Assembly (NCBI RefSeq): GCF_027409185.1
Contig: NC_084469.1
Location: 101,247,835-101,311,834, forward strand
Length of the DNA: 64,000 bases
Direction of reading: 5' to 3'
Source: Cynocephalus volans
Lineage: Eukaryota; Chordata; Mammalia; Dermoptera; Cynocephalidae
The position numbers and the translations under genes are program-made. Of the stretch, positions 47,901 to 59,977 are shown piece after piece; the stretch's first letter is position 1, and every line of letters begins with the position of its first letter. The notes below the pieces were generated by a model. That model was not told the DNA's origin, searched no databases, and saw nothing but the letters and a program-made list of their open reading frames with translations.

Positions 47901-49709
47901 TTTTGCCATCCTTTCACTCTTGGTCTATGTGAGTCTTTATGGGTGAGGCGGGTCTCTTGAAGGCAGCATATAGTTGGGTCTTCGTTTTAATCCAGTCAGC
48001 CAGTCTGTGCGTTTTGATTGGAGAATTTAAGCTTATTACATTAAGAGTTGTTATTGAAAAGTGTCGATTTAATCCTACCATGTTATTGATTTTTGTTTGG
48101 ATGTCTTGAGGGTCTTTTTTTCCTTTCTTTCTGATTTACTGTTTGTTTTCTGTATTTGTTGGTTCCTTGGGTTGTAGATGAACTGTTTTTTTGTTTTGTT
48201 TTGTTTTCTCTTCATTGTTGGCATGTTTATTTTACTAGTGGGTTTTGATTTTTCTTGGGGTTTTATGGCAGTGGTAATTATTTTTCAGGTACCAAACCCA
48301 GTATTCCCTTGAGAATTTCTTGTAAGGGTGGTCATGTGGTAGTGAATTCCCACAGTTTTTGTTGTCTGAGAAATGTACTATTTCCCCTTCATTGTGGAAG
48401 GATAGCCATGTGGGGTAGAGTATTGTTGGCTGGCAATCTCTGTCTTTTACTGTTTTGAATATACCATCCCATTCCTTTCTGGCTTTTAGGGTTTGTGATG
48501 AAAAGTCTGATGTTAGTCTGATTGGAGCTCCCTTATAGGTGATTTGATGCTTCTCTCTTGCAGCTTTTAAGATTCTCTCTTTGTCTTTGAGTTTTGTCAA
48601 CCTGACTATAACATGTCCTGGAGAAGACCTTTTTGGGTTGAGTATGTGTGGGGATCTTTGAGCTTCCTCAATCTGACGATCTGCGTCTTTTCCAATAACT
48701 GGGAAGTTTTCTGCCACTATTTTTGTTGAATATTTTTTCAATGCAATCTCCTTTTCCCTCCTTTTCTGGAATACCTATGACTTGGATATTTCAGTGCTTA
48801 AGGTTGTCTGATATGTCTCTTAAATTTTCTTCAATGTTTTTAATTCTTTTTTCTTTCTTTCTTTCTTTTTTTTTTTTTTTTTTTTTTTTTTTGTCTAACT
48901 GTGTTATTTCGAACAGACCATCTTCAAGGTCAGATGTTCTCTCTTCTACTTCTGCAAGCCTGCTGGTGAAACTCTCTGTTGTGTTTTTTATTTCAATGAA
49001 TGAATTCTTCAGCTTGGCAAGCTCTGCTACATTCTTTTTCAGGGCATTGATTTCCTTATACATTTCTTCTTTCAGGTCCTGTATACTTTTCCTCGTTTCA
49101 CCATGTTGTCCAGCTGAGTTTTCTTGTATCTCATTCAGTTTCCTTAGAATTATCCCTCGAAATTCCTTGTCAGTCATTTCAAGGACTTCTTGTTCTATAG
49201 GATCTTGGGCTTGAGAGTTATTACCCTTTGGTGGTGTACTTTCTTGATTTTTCATATTTCTGGTAATTTTCCTTTGATGTTTAGTCATTGTGGCAGGGGA
49301 TTTCACAGTCCACAGGTTTGACACTATTGTCTGGCTAGGATGTTGCTGGGGTTGCCAATTTGAATGGCTACCTCCGTGTTTGCTCAGTTGGCCACTAGTG
49401 CCTTGCGTGTGTGGTTGCCTAGGGTCTTGGGCCTTTCCAGGGAGCCACCTCTCTGGTCACCATGCATTCGGCTGGGCTGCTGGGTTGCACGGCAGCACTG
49501 CAGGGTGTGTGGTCTCTGCCTAGCTTCCACCCTGCTGGACTTCTTCCTGCTCCATGCACACTGGTCCAGGCTGCTGGGTCACACGGTGGCACTGCAGAAC
49601 GTTTAGCCTCTGCAGAGATTCTACCTCCCCTGCTGGACTTCTCCCTGCTCTGCAAGAACTAGCCTGGGTGCTGGGTCACGCAGCAGCACCGCAGAGCATG
49701 TGGTCTCTC
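44968..49709 (-). mobile_element. L1 inserted into a MITE (private to unit D)
   Basis: Minus-strand L1 with its 3' end at about 45045 and its 5' end at 49709. Target copies of about 13 bp flank it: tatattctattttt (44953-44966) and catattctttttt (49710-49722). ORF1 lies at about 48235-49324 and ORF2 at about 45245-48080. About 0.8 kb of the ORF2 middle is missing at 46786, compared with 9145-9957 of the unit A L1. About 385 bases of 5' UTR remain. Between the L1 3' end and the target site sits extra sequence that may be a 3' transduction. Confidence 0.9.
48235..49324 (-). pseudogene. L1 ORF1 with expanded poly-A tract, broken
   Basis: The coiled-coil half is open at 48791-49324 (EMYKEINALKKNVAELAKLK, then VEERTSDLEDGLFEI) and the RNA-binding half at 48235-48741 (RSSPGHVIVRLTKLKDKERI). 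Between them is a long T-run on the plus strand at about 48868-48892, read as about ten Lys on the minus strand. The frame breaks just beyond it. Confidence 0.75.
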
Positions 49710-49763
49710 CATATTCTTTTTTAATTCTCCCTTTCTGTGAGCTCTTCAAAATGCCCTCATATA
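49710..49763. mobile_element. MITE, right half
   Basis: From the repeated target site to gctcttcaaaatgccctcat. With 44919-44967 it equals the unbroken MITE at 23389-23476. Confidence 0.75.
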
Positions 49764-50270
49764 TATAGTGGAATATCATTCAGCCTTAAAAAGAAAGGAT
49801 ATTCTGTCATTTGAAACAATGTACAGACCTAGAGGATGTTATATTAAGTGAAATAAACCAGACACAGAAAAATACTGAATGATCTCAGGCATGAAATCCT
49901 AAAAAAAAAAAAAAAACCTCAAACACATAGAAACAGAACGTAGAATGGTGGTTAACAGGGGCAGCGTGGCCTGGGATATGGGGAGATGTAGGTTCCAGGT
50001 TACAGAGTTGTAGTTATGGAGAATGAACAAGTCTAGAGACTTAATGTACACCGTGATGGCTACAGTTAATAATACCATATACTGGAAATTCACTATGAGG
50101 GTAGATTTGTGGTACTTTGAACATCAAAAAGGAAAAAAATAATGAAATGAGAGGAAAGGAAAAAGAAAGGTAACTATGTGAGATAATGGATATGATAATT
50201 TGCTAGACTATAGTAATCACTGCCATAGGTAGTTATGTACACCTTAAATTTAGACAATAAAAAAGAAAAT
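49764..50270 (+). mobile_element. old L1 3' end, right part (beside unit D)
   Basis: It continues 44700-44918: gaatatcattcagccttaaa, then ccagacacagaaaaatactg and gtacaccttaaatttag. It parallels 23477-23990. Confidence 0.7.
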
Positions 50271-52860
50271 ATGTTGCCAAACATGCACTAGTCATTCTAC
50301 AACAATAAAATCACACAAATTTGTTTGAGCACCATCCCCCTCATTTTTTTCACATTCTTAATCTCTTTCCTCTCCCCCATGGGACCATGACTCTAAACTT
50401 AGTATTATACCCTTGTACTTTCAATATATTCTTTGTGATTCTACCAATAAACAATGCTATTACTTTGCATCTTATTATCTTGTATATTGTATGTGTCATT
50501 TTGCAATTGGTGTTTTAAAGATAATACACTTAGTTACTTATCAGTCTTAGTACATTTCATTCTTTTTTCTTATCTTTCACTCTGTCCCTGTATTCCGCTG
50601 TCTTACAACCTCACAATTAATTTACAGCTTCTCAAACGTAAGGGCATTTGCATCGCATGTGCACACACGCACACACACAGGCACAAGCACACACACACAG
50701 TTTAAAACAATGCCAAAGGACCCAACAAATTTAAGAGGGAGGTTGCCTCTGGAGTTGGAAGGAGGGGGATGAAGAATAAAAATAGAATGTCTTTGCTATG
50801 CATAAAATGTTTTTATCTTGAGAATAGAACCATTATGGCAAGGGACAAAATTTACTAATTCTGGAAGTAGAGACTTGGGCACCTGTCCTGCTATTCTGCA
50901 CCTTTTAAATATTTCATAGGTAACTAAAGAGACACCGTTAGACTGGAGATGTAGCCTTTGTGGTCTCCACCTCCTCTGCAAGTGTCTCATAGCCAGGTAC
51001 TAGGGTCAAGTACAAAGATGACCCCTACAACAGGATATCAAGAACACGATATGGAACATTTAACATGCTATAAATTGGTTTAACCACTTAGGATAACACG
51101 TGGAAATACCCAAAGGAAAATAAGTCCTTCCTTACACCTGTAATTCTGTCCCAACTACAAAACTCTCTCTTTACTACCAGAACACACAAACAAGAATATT
51201 CAACAGATTAATTCATAGCAGCAAAAATAAATTACAAACAAAATTTGCATCACATCAGAAAGTATTTTGATTTATCAAAATAAGATGCCAGAAGACTATC
51301 AACCTTTGCCTTACCTATCTAATAATTATTTATTTTTAAATATTACTCAGACCAGAAAGCAGATGTTAAGTATAACAATGAAAGAAAACAACTCTAATTG
51401 CTGAAGCAATAGTGCTACAATATTATGATTATAGATAATACATGAAATATAATGGTAAGATTTATACTTTAGTGGGTACTTACTCTTGGTACAAGGCATT
51501 CTACTAAGTGTTTGTAGTGCATATGGGGGTGAACTTCCCTACAAGAATTATGCTCCAGATGGTTTTTTTCAGGCTCTCACAGTCATCAGACTCTTACAGG
51601 AATTTTTTGCTTACTCCAAAAATTAGATGAATAGTGAGTATATGATCCGATTTTTGGTGATGAGAATGAAAGGAATGTCTCTGGATGACACCATAGAAAT
51701 ATTTATTATGAATAGACTCTATACACAGCAGGTCCACAGGAAGACAGTCAGTTTTCTGTCTCTGGGCATCATGTCTGTATATAATGCTTGCATCTGTGTA
51801 GACATCAGGGTCTAAGAGTGAAATGAGCCTAAGCATGAAGCCACTTTATGGAGGAGGGAATGAATCCCTACAACACTGTTCCTATACATTACTTATCCTG
51901 GAGTTCTTGAAATAAAAGTCTGTAAGAGTGAGAGTTATCTTTTATTACAAGGCCTTCGGACCTATGGAATGTATAGTATAATCAAGGTTTCTTTCTTTTA
52001 TTAGAAAGAAAAGATTCCTCACTGGTTAAGTTCAACTATTTCACAAACATTTTATACCACTGAGATAATCTAAATACAGTGATTTTATAGATGATTAAAC
52101 TGAATGCTGTTTAGGCTAATGTTGCCCTGTCCAGATAGTTTACCAGTGTCTAATCTCAAGAATTCGTAAATTAGAAAATGAAATCTTATGCTCTATATCT
52201 CACTGTAAGGTGAACCTAGGAGTGCAATTCACATAATCCTACCCATGCAATCAGGTAGAATCGGGTCTCTGCTATGACCACAGCCTTCTACGGATCCTTT
52301 CCGTGACCTATCTAACTTCTCCATGTTTCCTTTTACTGAGACCTTTCCCTAAAATAGCAGTATATATAAAATCACCAATGGAGCTTCCAAGAGTGCCTTA
52401 AATGTACATTATCTTAAATAAACCATAATAAATTTCCACTGGCTATAAGAATGCATATTAGAGGCATATAAAGGAGGTTTGATACTTTTGTGAATATGGA
52501 GCATGAATAGTTGGCTGTAAGTAGGACAATCCAACAATGAATTATTTGTCAGCTAAGAGATAATGTAGTAAACTAGGAAAAGTTAGGACAGTCTAAGAAA
52601 ACTGTGTAAATTAGTAACACTCACAGAAATTCAATAAGGCCGATTTGAAGTAACCTGAGTCAAAATTATTGTTGTAGAAAGTTATAAAGTTCTGAAAAAC
52701 AATTTAATTCAACTACTCTGACAATAGTATTTCTTATGCTAGTATTTTGTTTTTTAGATCCTTAATAACATTGTGACAATTATGTAAAAAATATTAATGA
52801 TGAAAAATAACTATTGAAAAACCTCACCTCAGGTTCACCTTCTGTAGACTCTGACAGAAG
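50271..52860. other. inter-unit module and left flank of unit D (noncoding)
   Basis: No gene. It follows 24000-24730 and 26077-29505 of unit C but without the retroviral remnant, the L1 3' end and the inverted repeat found there. A (CA)n run lies at about 50659-50699. Confidence 0.65.
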
Positions 52861-52910
52861 AACTGAGCTTAGAGAGTAGATTTCATTTTCAAAATATCAA
52901 AAACTTATAT

Positions 52911-53000
52911 AATGGAAATGCTGTGGTGCTGAAAACACCAAGGTCAAGGGTTTAGATCCCTGTACCAGCCAGCAACAACAACAACAACAATGACAGCAAC
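52911..53000 (+). mobile_element. tRNA-Ile-like SINE (unit D)
   Basis: ctgtggtgctgaaaacacca, then aggtcaagggtttagatccc and a (CAA)n tail. It shares the derived gaaaa with the first copy in unit A. Confidence 0.7.
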
Positions 53001-53033
53001 AAAATGTTACACAAAGCGAAAGTCAGTTGCAAC

Positions 53034-53039
53034 TTTATT
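53034..53039 (-). terminator. candidate polyadenylation signal for OR-D
   Basis: tttatt on the plus strand gives AATAAA on the minus strand, about 140 bases past the OR-D stop. Units A and C read cttatt (AATAAG) at the matching place. Confidence 0.35.
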
Positions 53040-53175
53040 TTTAAACACACTTAGCCATTATATTATCTAGTCATTTTATAAGAATTTGGTGACAAAAGAG
53101 TAAGGCATTGTGGCTTACCCATTATCCCTTTCTCTTTGACTCATTCTAGTAACCCAGGCCAATCCAGATGACACA

Positions 53176-54114
53176 TCACAGATAAGAAAATCTCCTACAG
53201 AGGAGGTTCCTCAAGGACCCCTTCACATCCGTGTTCCTCAGGCTGTAGATGAAGGGGTTCATCATGGGAGTGACCACAGTGTACATCATCGAAGTTACTG
53301 CACTCTTCCTGGTAGAGTGTGTAAATGCAGAACTAAAGTACACTCCAAAACTTGTCCCATAGAATGAGAAAACAACTGAGAGGTGAGACCCACAGGTGGA
53401 AAAAGCTTTGTACTTTCCTCCTGCTGAAGGCATTCTCAAAACAGAAGAAACAATGTGAATATAAGAGAAAATGATTCCAGAGAGGGGTATCCCACCTAAC
53501 ATGCATGCTGCAAAATATATCAGAATATTGTTGATGAGGGTATCAGAGCAGGCGAGCTTGATGACTTGAACAACTTCACAGAAGAAGAGGGGGATTTCTG
53601 GGTCTGTGCAGAAGGACAGCCGCAGCAGCATCAGACTGTGCAGCAGGGAGTCCCCAACACTAATAGACAGGGAGAGGAGAATCATCAGGACGGAAAGACG
53701 AGGGTTCATGATGACCGTGTATCTCAGGGGGTGACAAATGGCCACATAGCGGTCATAGGCCATCACCCCTAGGAGAAAATTTTCAAAAGTGGAAAAAACC
53801 AGGACAAAATAGATCTGGGTGAGGCAGCCTGTGTAAGTGATACTTGAATGCTGAGCTTGGATGTTCACCAACATCTCTGGGATGGTAGTTGTGCTTAAAC
53901 AGATGTCAGTAAAGGACAGATTGGAGAGAAAGAAGTACATGGGGGTGTGGAGGTGGGAGTCAGAGATGACAACCAGGATGATGAGCAGGTTTCCCAGGAC
54001 GGTGACCAGGTACATGGACAGGAACAGGCTGAAGAGGAGGGGCTGCAGTTCTGGATCCTCTGTCACCTCCAAGAGAAGAAATTCTGAAACAGCTGTTTGG
54101 TTTCTGGTTTCCAT
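53176..54114 (-). CDS. OR7G: olfactory receptor OR-D, OR7G-like, intact
   Basis: An odorant receptor of olfactory neurons, signalling through G-olf. It has 312 residues from METRNQT to RRFSYL. NQT glycosylation site at 5-7; GN at 41-42 (TM1); [11 protein letters not shown] at 55-65; C97; [13 protein letters not shown] at 118-130; C169, C179 and C189 in the second extracellular loop; SY at 217-218; KAFSTCGSH at 236-244; [12 protein letters not shown] at 283-294. Differences from OR-C cluster in likely ligand-facing or nearby parts: VFSTFEN for IFSCLEN in TM3, VFSFYGTS for VSLFYGTG in TM6, and STRKSAVTS for SSRKSAVAS before TM7. The in-frame ATG at 54159 would add 15 residues (MILSPSH...), but the METRNQT start fits the family. 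A candidate AATAAA follows within 140 bases. Subfamily OR7G from remembered similarity to human OR7G1/OR7G2; the exact ortholog is not claimed. Confidence 0.94.
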   Translation of the reverse strand: METRNQTAVSEFLLLEVTEDPELQPLLFSLFLSMYLVTVLGNLLIILVVISDSHLHTPMYFFLSNLSFTDICLSTTTIPEMLVNIQAQHSSITYTGCLTQIYFVLVFSTFENFLLGVMAYDRYVAICHPLRYTVIMNPRLSVLMILLSLSISVGDSLLHSLMLLRLSFCTDPEIPLFFCEVVQVIKLACSDTLINNILIYFAACMLGGIPLSGIIFSYIHIVSSVLRMPSAGGKYKAFSTCGSHLSVVFSFYGTSFGVYFSSAFTHSTRKSAVTSMMYTVVTPMMNPFIYSLRNTDVKGSLRNLLCRRFSYL

Positions 54115-54602
54115 GTTGTTAATGAATCTGGTGGAAATATGGGATGGTGACAAGATCATCAGATATTTTGTCGTCCCACAGGTGAAGCATCACCTGATGG
54201 AATCACCACCTTATGAAGAAAATCCGATCAGTGAAGGGGAGTTTGAAAGGGGTCATCATGGCTCCTAACCCTGCAAAATCCACAGCTAATGTTGTCAGTA
54301 AAAGGCCACAATGAGTAATTGTGTAATAGGCTATGCCATCTAGGTGTGTGTAAGGACACTCTGTGATGTTCACACGATGGTAAAATCACCGAAAGATGCA
54401 TTTTCTCAGGACATCTCCCTGATGTTATTTGACCCATGAGTGTATCTTGCAGCCATGAGCTAGTAAGCAAAAGGGCAAATGTAATGCACTAAAGATGGTA
54501 AAGCAGAAAAAACAAACAGGCTGGAACCTTGACAGCATTGTTCAGATGATATACCCTCGGACTTCTTGTTCTGTTAGACAAACTCTTACTTGTTTCATCC
54601 AG

Positions 54603-54671
54603 TACATACATACATACATACATACATACATACATACATACATACATACATACATACATACATACATACAT
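54603..54671. repeat. (CATA)n microsatellite upstream of OR-D
   Basis: About 17 perfect cata units, the purest of the three microsatellites at this paralogous site. Confidence 0.97.
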
Positions 54672-55469
54672 AAATGGTGGCTTCTCTATGTGTACTGTGT
54701 TTTTACTTTAGAAAAGACCCAAATCTGATATAGCAGAACATCAACAATTTTTACATCTGGAAAGGGTGGCAGGGTGGTCTTTCTTTCAACTCTCTGTGCT
54801 ATTTGATTATTTAAAACATTCAATAATTTTATAAAGTAAGCCAGGTAAACTAGGGAGGCAGGATTCTGTCAGGATCCCTTGGGACATGAGAGCCAAGAAA
54901 CAGAGCTAATACAAAGGTGTGTCAAGAACCAGTAAAGGGAAACAAAGGCGGAGTTTAGTAAACTTTCTGCCCTCACCACTGCAAGATTATAAGTAAATGA
55001 CAGAGAATTTTATGACAGTCATCCTGTTTTAGAAGAGGCAGATTTCTGCTCTAGAAAAAAATGGGCCATATCATAGCAGGGACTGGGTACAAGATTAGTA
55101 GATGAGAGTGAATTGGTTACCCTGCAAAAGTTCAAGGACAGATGTGAAGATGACAATTAGGCAGGAGACCCGTGGTGACTTGATGCCAATCATCTGATGT
55201 GTGTACGCTCTTCCCAGCTTCCCCTAGATGAACCTGTAATAAAACATCTGCCCTCATTTCCAAACATTTACCAAAGCATTTTAGGTTACCTGACTGGTGT
55301 CACATTTGGATAATGATTGACCTCTCTGGGTGTTTCATACAGAAGATGTGTCCTCAGGAAGGACAGAGTGAGACACCAGGCTACTGGGCAGGAGGGGTCA
55401 TCTCTTGGAGGAGGCTTAGGTGTATGACTGCTTTGCTGAGGAATGACTGTTATATGAGGTGATCACAGG

Positions 55470-55690
55470 CACATTGCAGTCTCTGTATCCCCAGAGGTTC
55501 AATATGCAAAGCTCCTCATTAGCCAAGGAATTTTATTGTCACTGTGATCCCAGGACACTGCAAATCCTTAAAGACAAAGACTCTAGAAAGGATGGATTCA
55601 GGATGGCTGCTTGTCTGACCATATGAGGCCAGGTGTGCACCACCTACTTTTCTCCACCTGTGCCTGCTCATCCCCATGTCACATACATCG
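55470..55690 (-). promoter_or_regulatory. conserved block, candidate OR-D promoter region
   Basis: tccccagaggttc at about 55488-55500, cctcattagccaagg at 55515-55529 and tcccagg at about 55548-55554, about 1.38 kb upstream of the OR-D start. One base of the first O/E-like site region differs from units A and C (gaggttc for gaggctc). Confidence 0.4.
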
Positions 55691-55808
55691 CATGGGTACA
55701 CACATCCTTCTCTAATTGAAATCCGGTCTTCTTTAGTTAGGGGTGAACTAAGGCATTAATATCTAGAAAATAATATCAGGAAATTTAATCCCAACCTACA
55801 TGTAAAAA

Positions 55809-55892
55809 TATGAGGATCTTCAAAAATTTCATAGAATGATCCATATTATGTTTTAATTCATTTTTTCACAAACGTTTTGAAATAACCATGTA
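55809..55892. mobile_element. palindromic mariner-like MITE (unit D)
   Basis: The paralog of 6113-6198 and 32526-32610, with more decayed ends (tatgaggatcttcaa; cgttttgaaataaccatgta). Confidence 0.55.
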
Positions 55893-56023
55893 TAGTTTAT
55901 AAATGTGAAAATAAATAATATATATTTAAATATAACTATGTAATTGTTAAAATGCAGAACCTCGGGGATTTTTTTCCCTATGAGCCATTTAATAGTTTCT
56001 GAGCCTTAATTTTCACTATGTAT

Positions 56024-56085
56024 ACACTTAAAAATCGTAAAGATGGTCATTTTTATGTTATGTGGGTTTTATCCCAATTTGAAAA
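56024..56085 (+). mobile_element. residue of the L1M 3' end after a deletion (unit D)
   Basis: tacacttaaaaatcgtaaag with ttttatgttatgtgggt is all that remains of the roughly 0.4-kb L1M present in units A and C. About 0.7 kb is missing here. Confidence 0.7.
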
Positions 56086-57233
56086 GGGGAGAAGGACACG
56101 CAAAATGTTCCTTAAAGAACATATTGAATCCCCCCCAAATCTGCACAAATTAAACAAGAATAGTTAGTATTAAATATCAGTTTAAATATCTTATAGTAAG
56201 AAGTAGTTATAGAAATAGAATTACAAATCAGTAGAAAAAGTAAACTCTAGGCTTTACACAGTTACAGACAGAAGAATGGCTTAGAAGGTAGTGTTAATTA
56301 TTTTTAACTCAGAAAGACATAAATGCAAAGTGATTTTTTTATTTAAAAACAAGAGATCTATTAAAAGGGCCACGAAAAATCACTACATTGTATATTGTTG
56401 AATATATTAATTACCCTGATCTGAGCATCACGCATGGTACTGATATTCAGTTCTGTACCCCACAGACAGATTGTATGTACCCCATACAATCTACTATGTT
56501 ACAATAAAAAAATTAATAAAAAAGACCTAGATAGATGGAGAAATTTTGATAAGCTTATATCTAAAACGATCTATGAAATATATAGCATAAAAATGATATG
56601 AAAATGTAAACAGTGAAAAATTGAAGAAAGACCAAACTCTATAGAATGAAAAATTCTAACAGGTGATAAGCAGCATGGGGAAGAAGTCCCCAAGGAGACA
56701 TAATAATTACCAAGTCTGTTTGTGAACACAGGGAATCAGGTGTATACAGGTCTGGGTAATCTAAATGATAGATACAGCCCTGAAGAAAATGGAAAAAAAA
56801 TCCTTGCGCACATAGAGTGTAGAGTCCATATGGGAAGACAGACTATGAACAAATAAATATGTAGAACATGTATTATGTCAGATGGTAATGAATGTAAGGG
56901 AGAGAAAAATGAAGCATAAAAGGGGAACTTGGCATGTGGGAGGACATCATACAATTTTGAATAGATCTTATTTAGAAGGGGAATTCTGAGCCAAAAAAGG
57001 CGAGGTATGCAAAGGGATCCATACAGGTATCTGGTAGGGGATAATTTTAGGCAGAAAGAATAAGGGCAAAGGCCCTGAGGTGAAAGCATACCTGGCGGGC
57101 TCAGTAATCATAAAGGCATGCGATATGACTAATACAGAATGAGTAATGGTAGGATAGCAAAGATGAAAACAAAATAATAGTTTAATGTGGGCAGATTATA
57201 CAAGTAGCTCCCTGATTGCAAGGGCAAAAGCAG
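56086..57233. other. noncoding shared unit sequence (unit D)
   Basis: No gene. It aligns with 7100-7390 plus 12977-13806 of unit A and contains the second empty site of the unit A L1 near 56390-56405. Confidence 0.6.
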
Positions 57234-57669
57234 GTGCTATAGTCTGCAGGTTTGTCCTCCAAAGCTCATGTGGAAGCTTGATCCTCAATGTGGCAGTGCT
57301 GAGAGGTGAGACCTTAGAGAGGTGATTGGATTGTGGGAGCTGTACCCTCATAAATGTATTAATCCATTCATGAATCAATGGGTTAATGAAAGAATGTGTT
57401 GTCATGGGGGGGAGCCCTGGTGGCTTTATAAGGAGACCAAGTGAGCACATTAACTTCTCTTGCTCAGTCCTCATCATGTGATGTCTTGCATCTCCACAAG
57501 ACCCTGTAGAGAGTCCCCACCAAGGAAAAAGTCCTCACCAGTTGTACTTCTTGACCTTGGACTTCCAACCTCCAAAAGTATAAAAAATAAATTTTATTTT
57601 CTGTATAAATTAGGTATACCCAGTTTGAGGTATTCTGTTACTAGCAGCAGAAAACTGACTCATACAACA
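57234..57669 (+). mobile_element. MST-type MaLR solo LTR (unit D), fossil
   Basis: The paralog of 13807-14240: tgctatagtctgcagg at the start, an aataaa signal, ggtattctgttactag near the end. Confidence 0.8.
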
Positions 57670-58709
57670 GGGTAACCCAGGTTTAGGGTTGTTGTAATCA
57701 TCTACCCTAATATAATGGTGACTTGCTTGAACCATGGTGGTAATAGAAAAATTAGTGAGATTTGACTAGAAACTAGACATATTTTGATGGTCTAGACAAC
57801 AGTGTTTTCTGAAAAATTGAGCACAGGTTGTAAGAGAAAGAAATTAACAATGATGATAAAGTGTTTTGCATGGACACCTGAAAGAACGAAATAGCCATCA
57901 ATTATCATAGGAAATAACTATGAATGAAACTTATTTGGATGTTTACATGTATATTACTATTGTAGTTTTGGATATATTGTGCTTGAGTTGCCTATTAGGC
58001 ATGTATATGGAGAGTTTAAGTGGGAGATTGGGTACGAAAATCTGGAATTCAGGATATAATTATTCTTTAAAGACATAAAATTGGAAATGATTGCATGTAG
58101 ATGACTTCTTTTAAAACTTATGGTAGGTTTTCTTTTTCTGCGGTATCTTTCCCTGGTTTTGGTATCAGGGTGATATTTGCTTCATAGAGTGAGTTTGGGA
58201 AAATTGCCTCTGTTTCAATCTTTTGGAATAGTTTGTAGAGAATTGGTATCAATTCCTCTTTGAATGTTTGGTAGAATTCTGCTGTGAATCCATCTGGTCC
58301 TGGGCTTTTCATTGTTGGGAGCCTTCTGATAACAGCTTCAATCTCTTCTATTGTAAGTGGTCTGTTCAGATTTTCTACATCTTCTGGGCTCAGTTTGGGT
58401 AGTTTGTGTGTGTCCAGATATTTATCCATTTCCTCTAGATTTTCAAATTTGTTGGCATATAGTTGTTTATAGTAGTCTCGAATGATTCCTTGTATTTCAG
58501 AGGTATAAGTAGTAATATCACCTTTTTTATTTCTAATTTTTGTTATTCGCGTCTTCTCTCTTCTGTTTTTAATTAGCCATGCTAATGGTATGTCAATTTT
58601 ATTTACCTTTTCAAAGAACCAACTTTTTGATTCATTGATCTTTTGTATTGTTTTTTGGGTTTCAATTTCATTAAGTTCTGCTCTGATTCTAATGATTACT
58701 TTCCATCTG

Positions 58710-59707
58710 CTAATTTTTCGTATGGATTGTTCTTTTTTCTAGGTCTTTAAGGTGAAGTGTTAGGTTGTTCACTTGCCATCTTTCCATTCTTCTGAAGTAA
58801 GCATCTAATGTCATAAATTTCCCCCTTAGTACTGCTTTTGCAGTATCCCACAGGTTTTGGTATGATGTATCATTATTTTCACTACTTTCGATAAATATTT
58901 TGATTTCCTGTTTGATTTCTTCTTGGACCCATATGTCATTAAGCAGAATGCTTTTTAATTTCCATGTGTTTGTATAGTTTCCAGAATTTTGTTTGTTATT
59001 GATTTCTAATTTTAATCCATTGTGGTCTGAAAAAATACATGGGGTAATTCCAATTTTTTTGAATTTATTGAGACTTGATTTGTGACCTAACATGTGATCT
59101 TTCCTGGAGAATGATCCATGTGCTGATGAGAAGAATGAATATTCTGAGGTTGTTGGATGGAATGTTCTGTAGATATCTGCCAAGTCCAATTGGTCTAGAG
59201 TATTGTTTAGATCTTGTGTTTCACTGCTGATTCTTTGCCTAGATGATCTGTCCAATAGTGATGGGTGTTCAGTTCCCCTGCTATTATGGTATTAGTGTCT
59301 ATTTCATTCTTTAGGTCTAATAGAGTTTGCTTTATAAATCTGGCTGCTCCAGCATTGGGTGCATATTTATATATGATTGTTAAATCTTCTTGATGGATCA
59401 GTCCTTTTATCATTATGTAGTGGCCCTCATTATCTCTTTTTATGGTTTTTAGTTTAAAGTCTATTTTATCAGATATAAGTATAGCTACTACAGCTTGTTT
59501 TTCTTTTCTGTTTGCATGGTTGATCTTTTTCCATCCTTTCACTCTTAGTCTATGTGAGTCTTTATAGGTGAGGTGGGTCTCTTGTAGGCAGCATATAGTT
59601 GGGTCCTCCTTTTTAATCCAGTCAGCCAGTCTGTGTCTTTCGATTGGGGGATTTAATTCTTTTACATGAAGAGTTATTATTGGAAAGTGTTCATTTACTC
59701 CTAGCAT
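58710..59707 (-). pseudogene. L1 ORF2 endonuclease part, broken (inverted segment)
   Basis: Start near 59707 (MLGVNEHFPIITLHVKELNP), then CCLQETHLTYKDSHRLRVKG. A frame break lies near 59250. After it the frame gives [20 protein letters not shown] and the [17 protein letters not shown] motif with [10 protein letters not shown]. The RT N-terminal piece follows at 58118-58429 ([20 protein letters not shown]). Confidence 0.75.
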
Positions 59708-59839
59708 TTTGTTTATTTTTGTTTGGATGTCTTAAGTGTTTTTTGTTCCTTTCTTTCTGATTTGCTGTTTGTCTTCTCTATTTGTTGCTTTCTTGGGTTG
59801 TAGATAAACTTTTTTTTTCTCTTCATTGTTGGCATTTTT

Positions 59840-59977
59840 TTTTTTTTATCTTTTTCGTGACCGGCACTCAGCCAGTGAGTGCACCGGCCAGTCCTATATA
59901 GGATCCGAACCCGCGGCAGGAGCTTCGCCGCGCTCCCAGCGCGCTGCACTCTCCCGAGTGCGCCAAGGGCTCGGCCC
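59840..59977 (-). mobile_element. young GC-rich tRNA-derived SINE inside L1
   Basis: On the minus strand it begins ggggccgagcccttggcgca, with an A-box-like part, then a B box (gggttcggatcc), a tatataggactggccggtgc stretch and a poly-A tail. It is flanked by perfect 16-bp target copies, cattgttggcattttt (59824-59839 and 59978-59993). Retained CpGs and perfect flanks indicate a recent insertion. Confidence 0.9.

Noticed and set aside
50321-50705. Overlapping open frames near a (CA)n run
   Set aside because: The end includes a CA-repeat translation (HTHTHRHKHTHT), and the frames are broken in the unit C paralog.
54489-54671. Open frame rich in MYVC repeats
   Set aside because: It is a translation of the CATA microsatellite.
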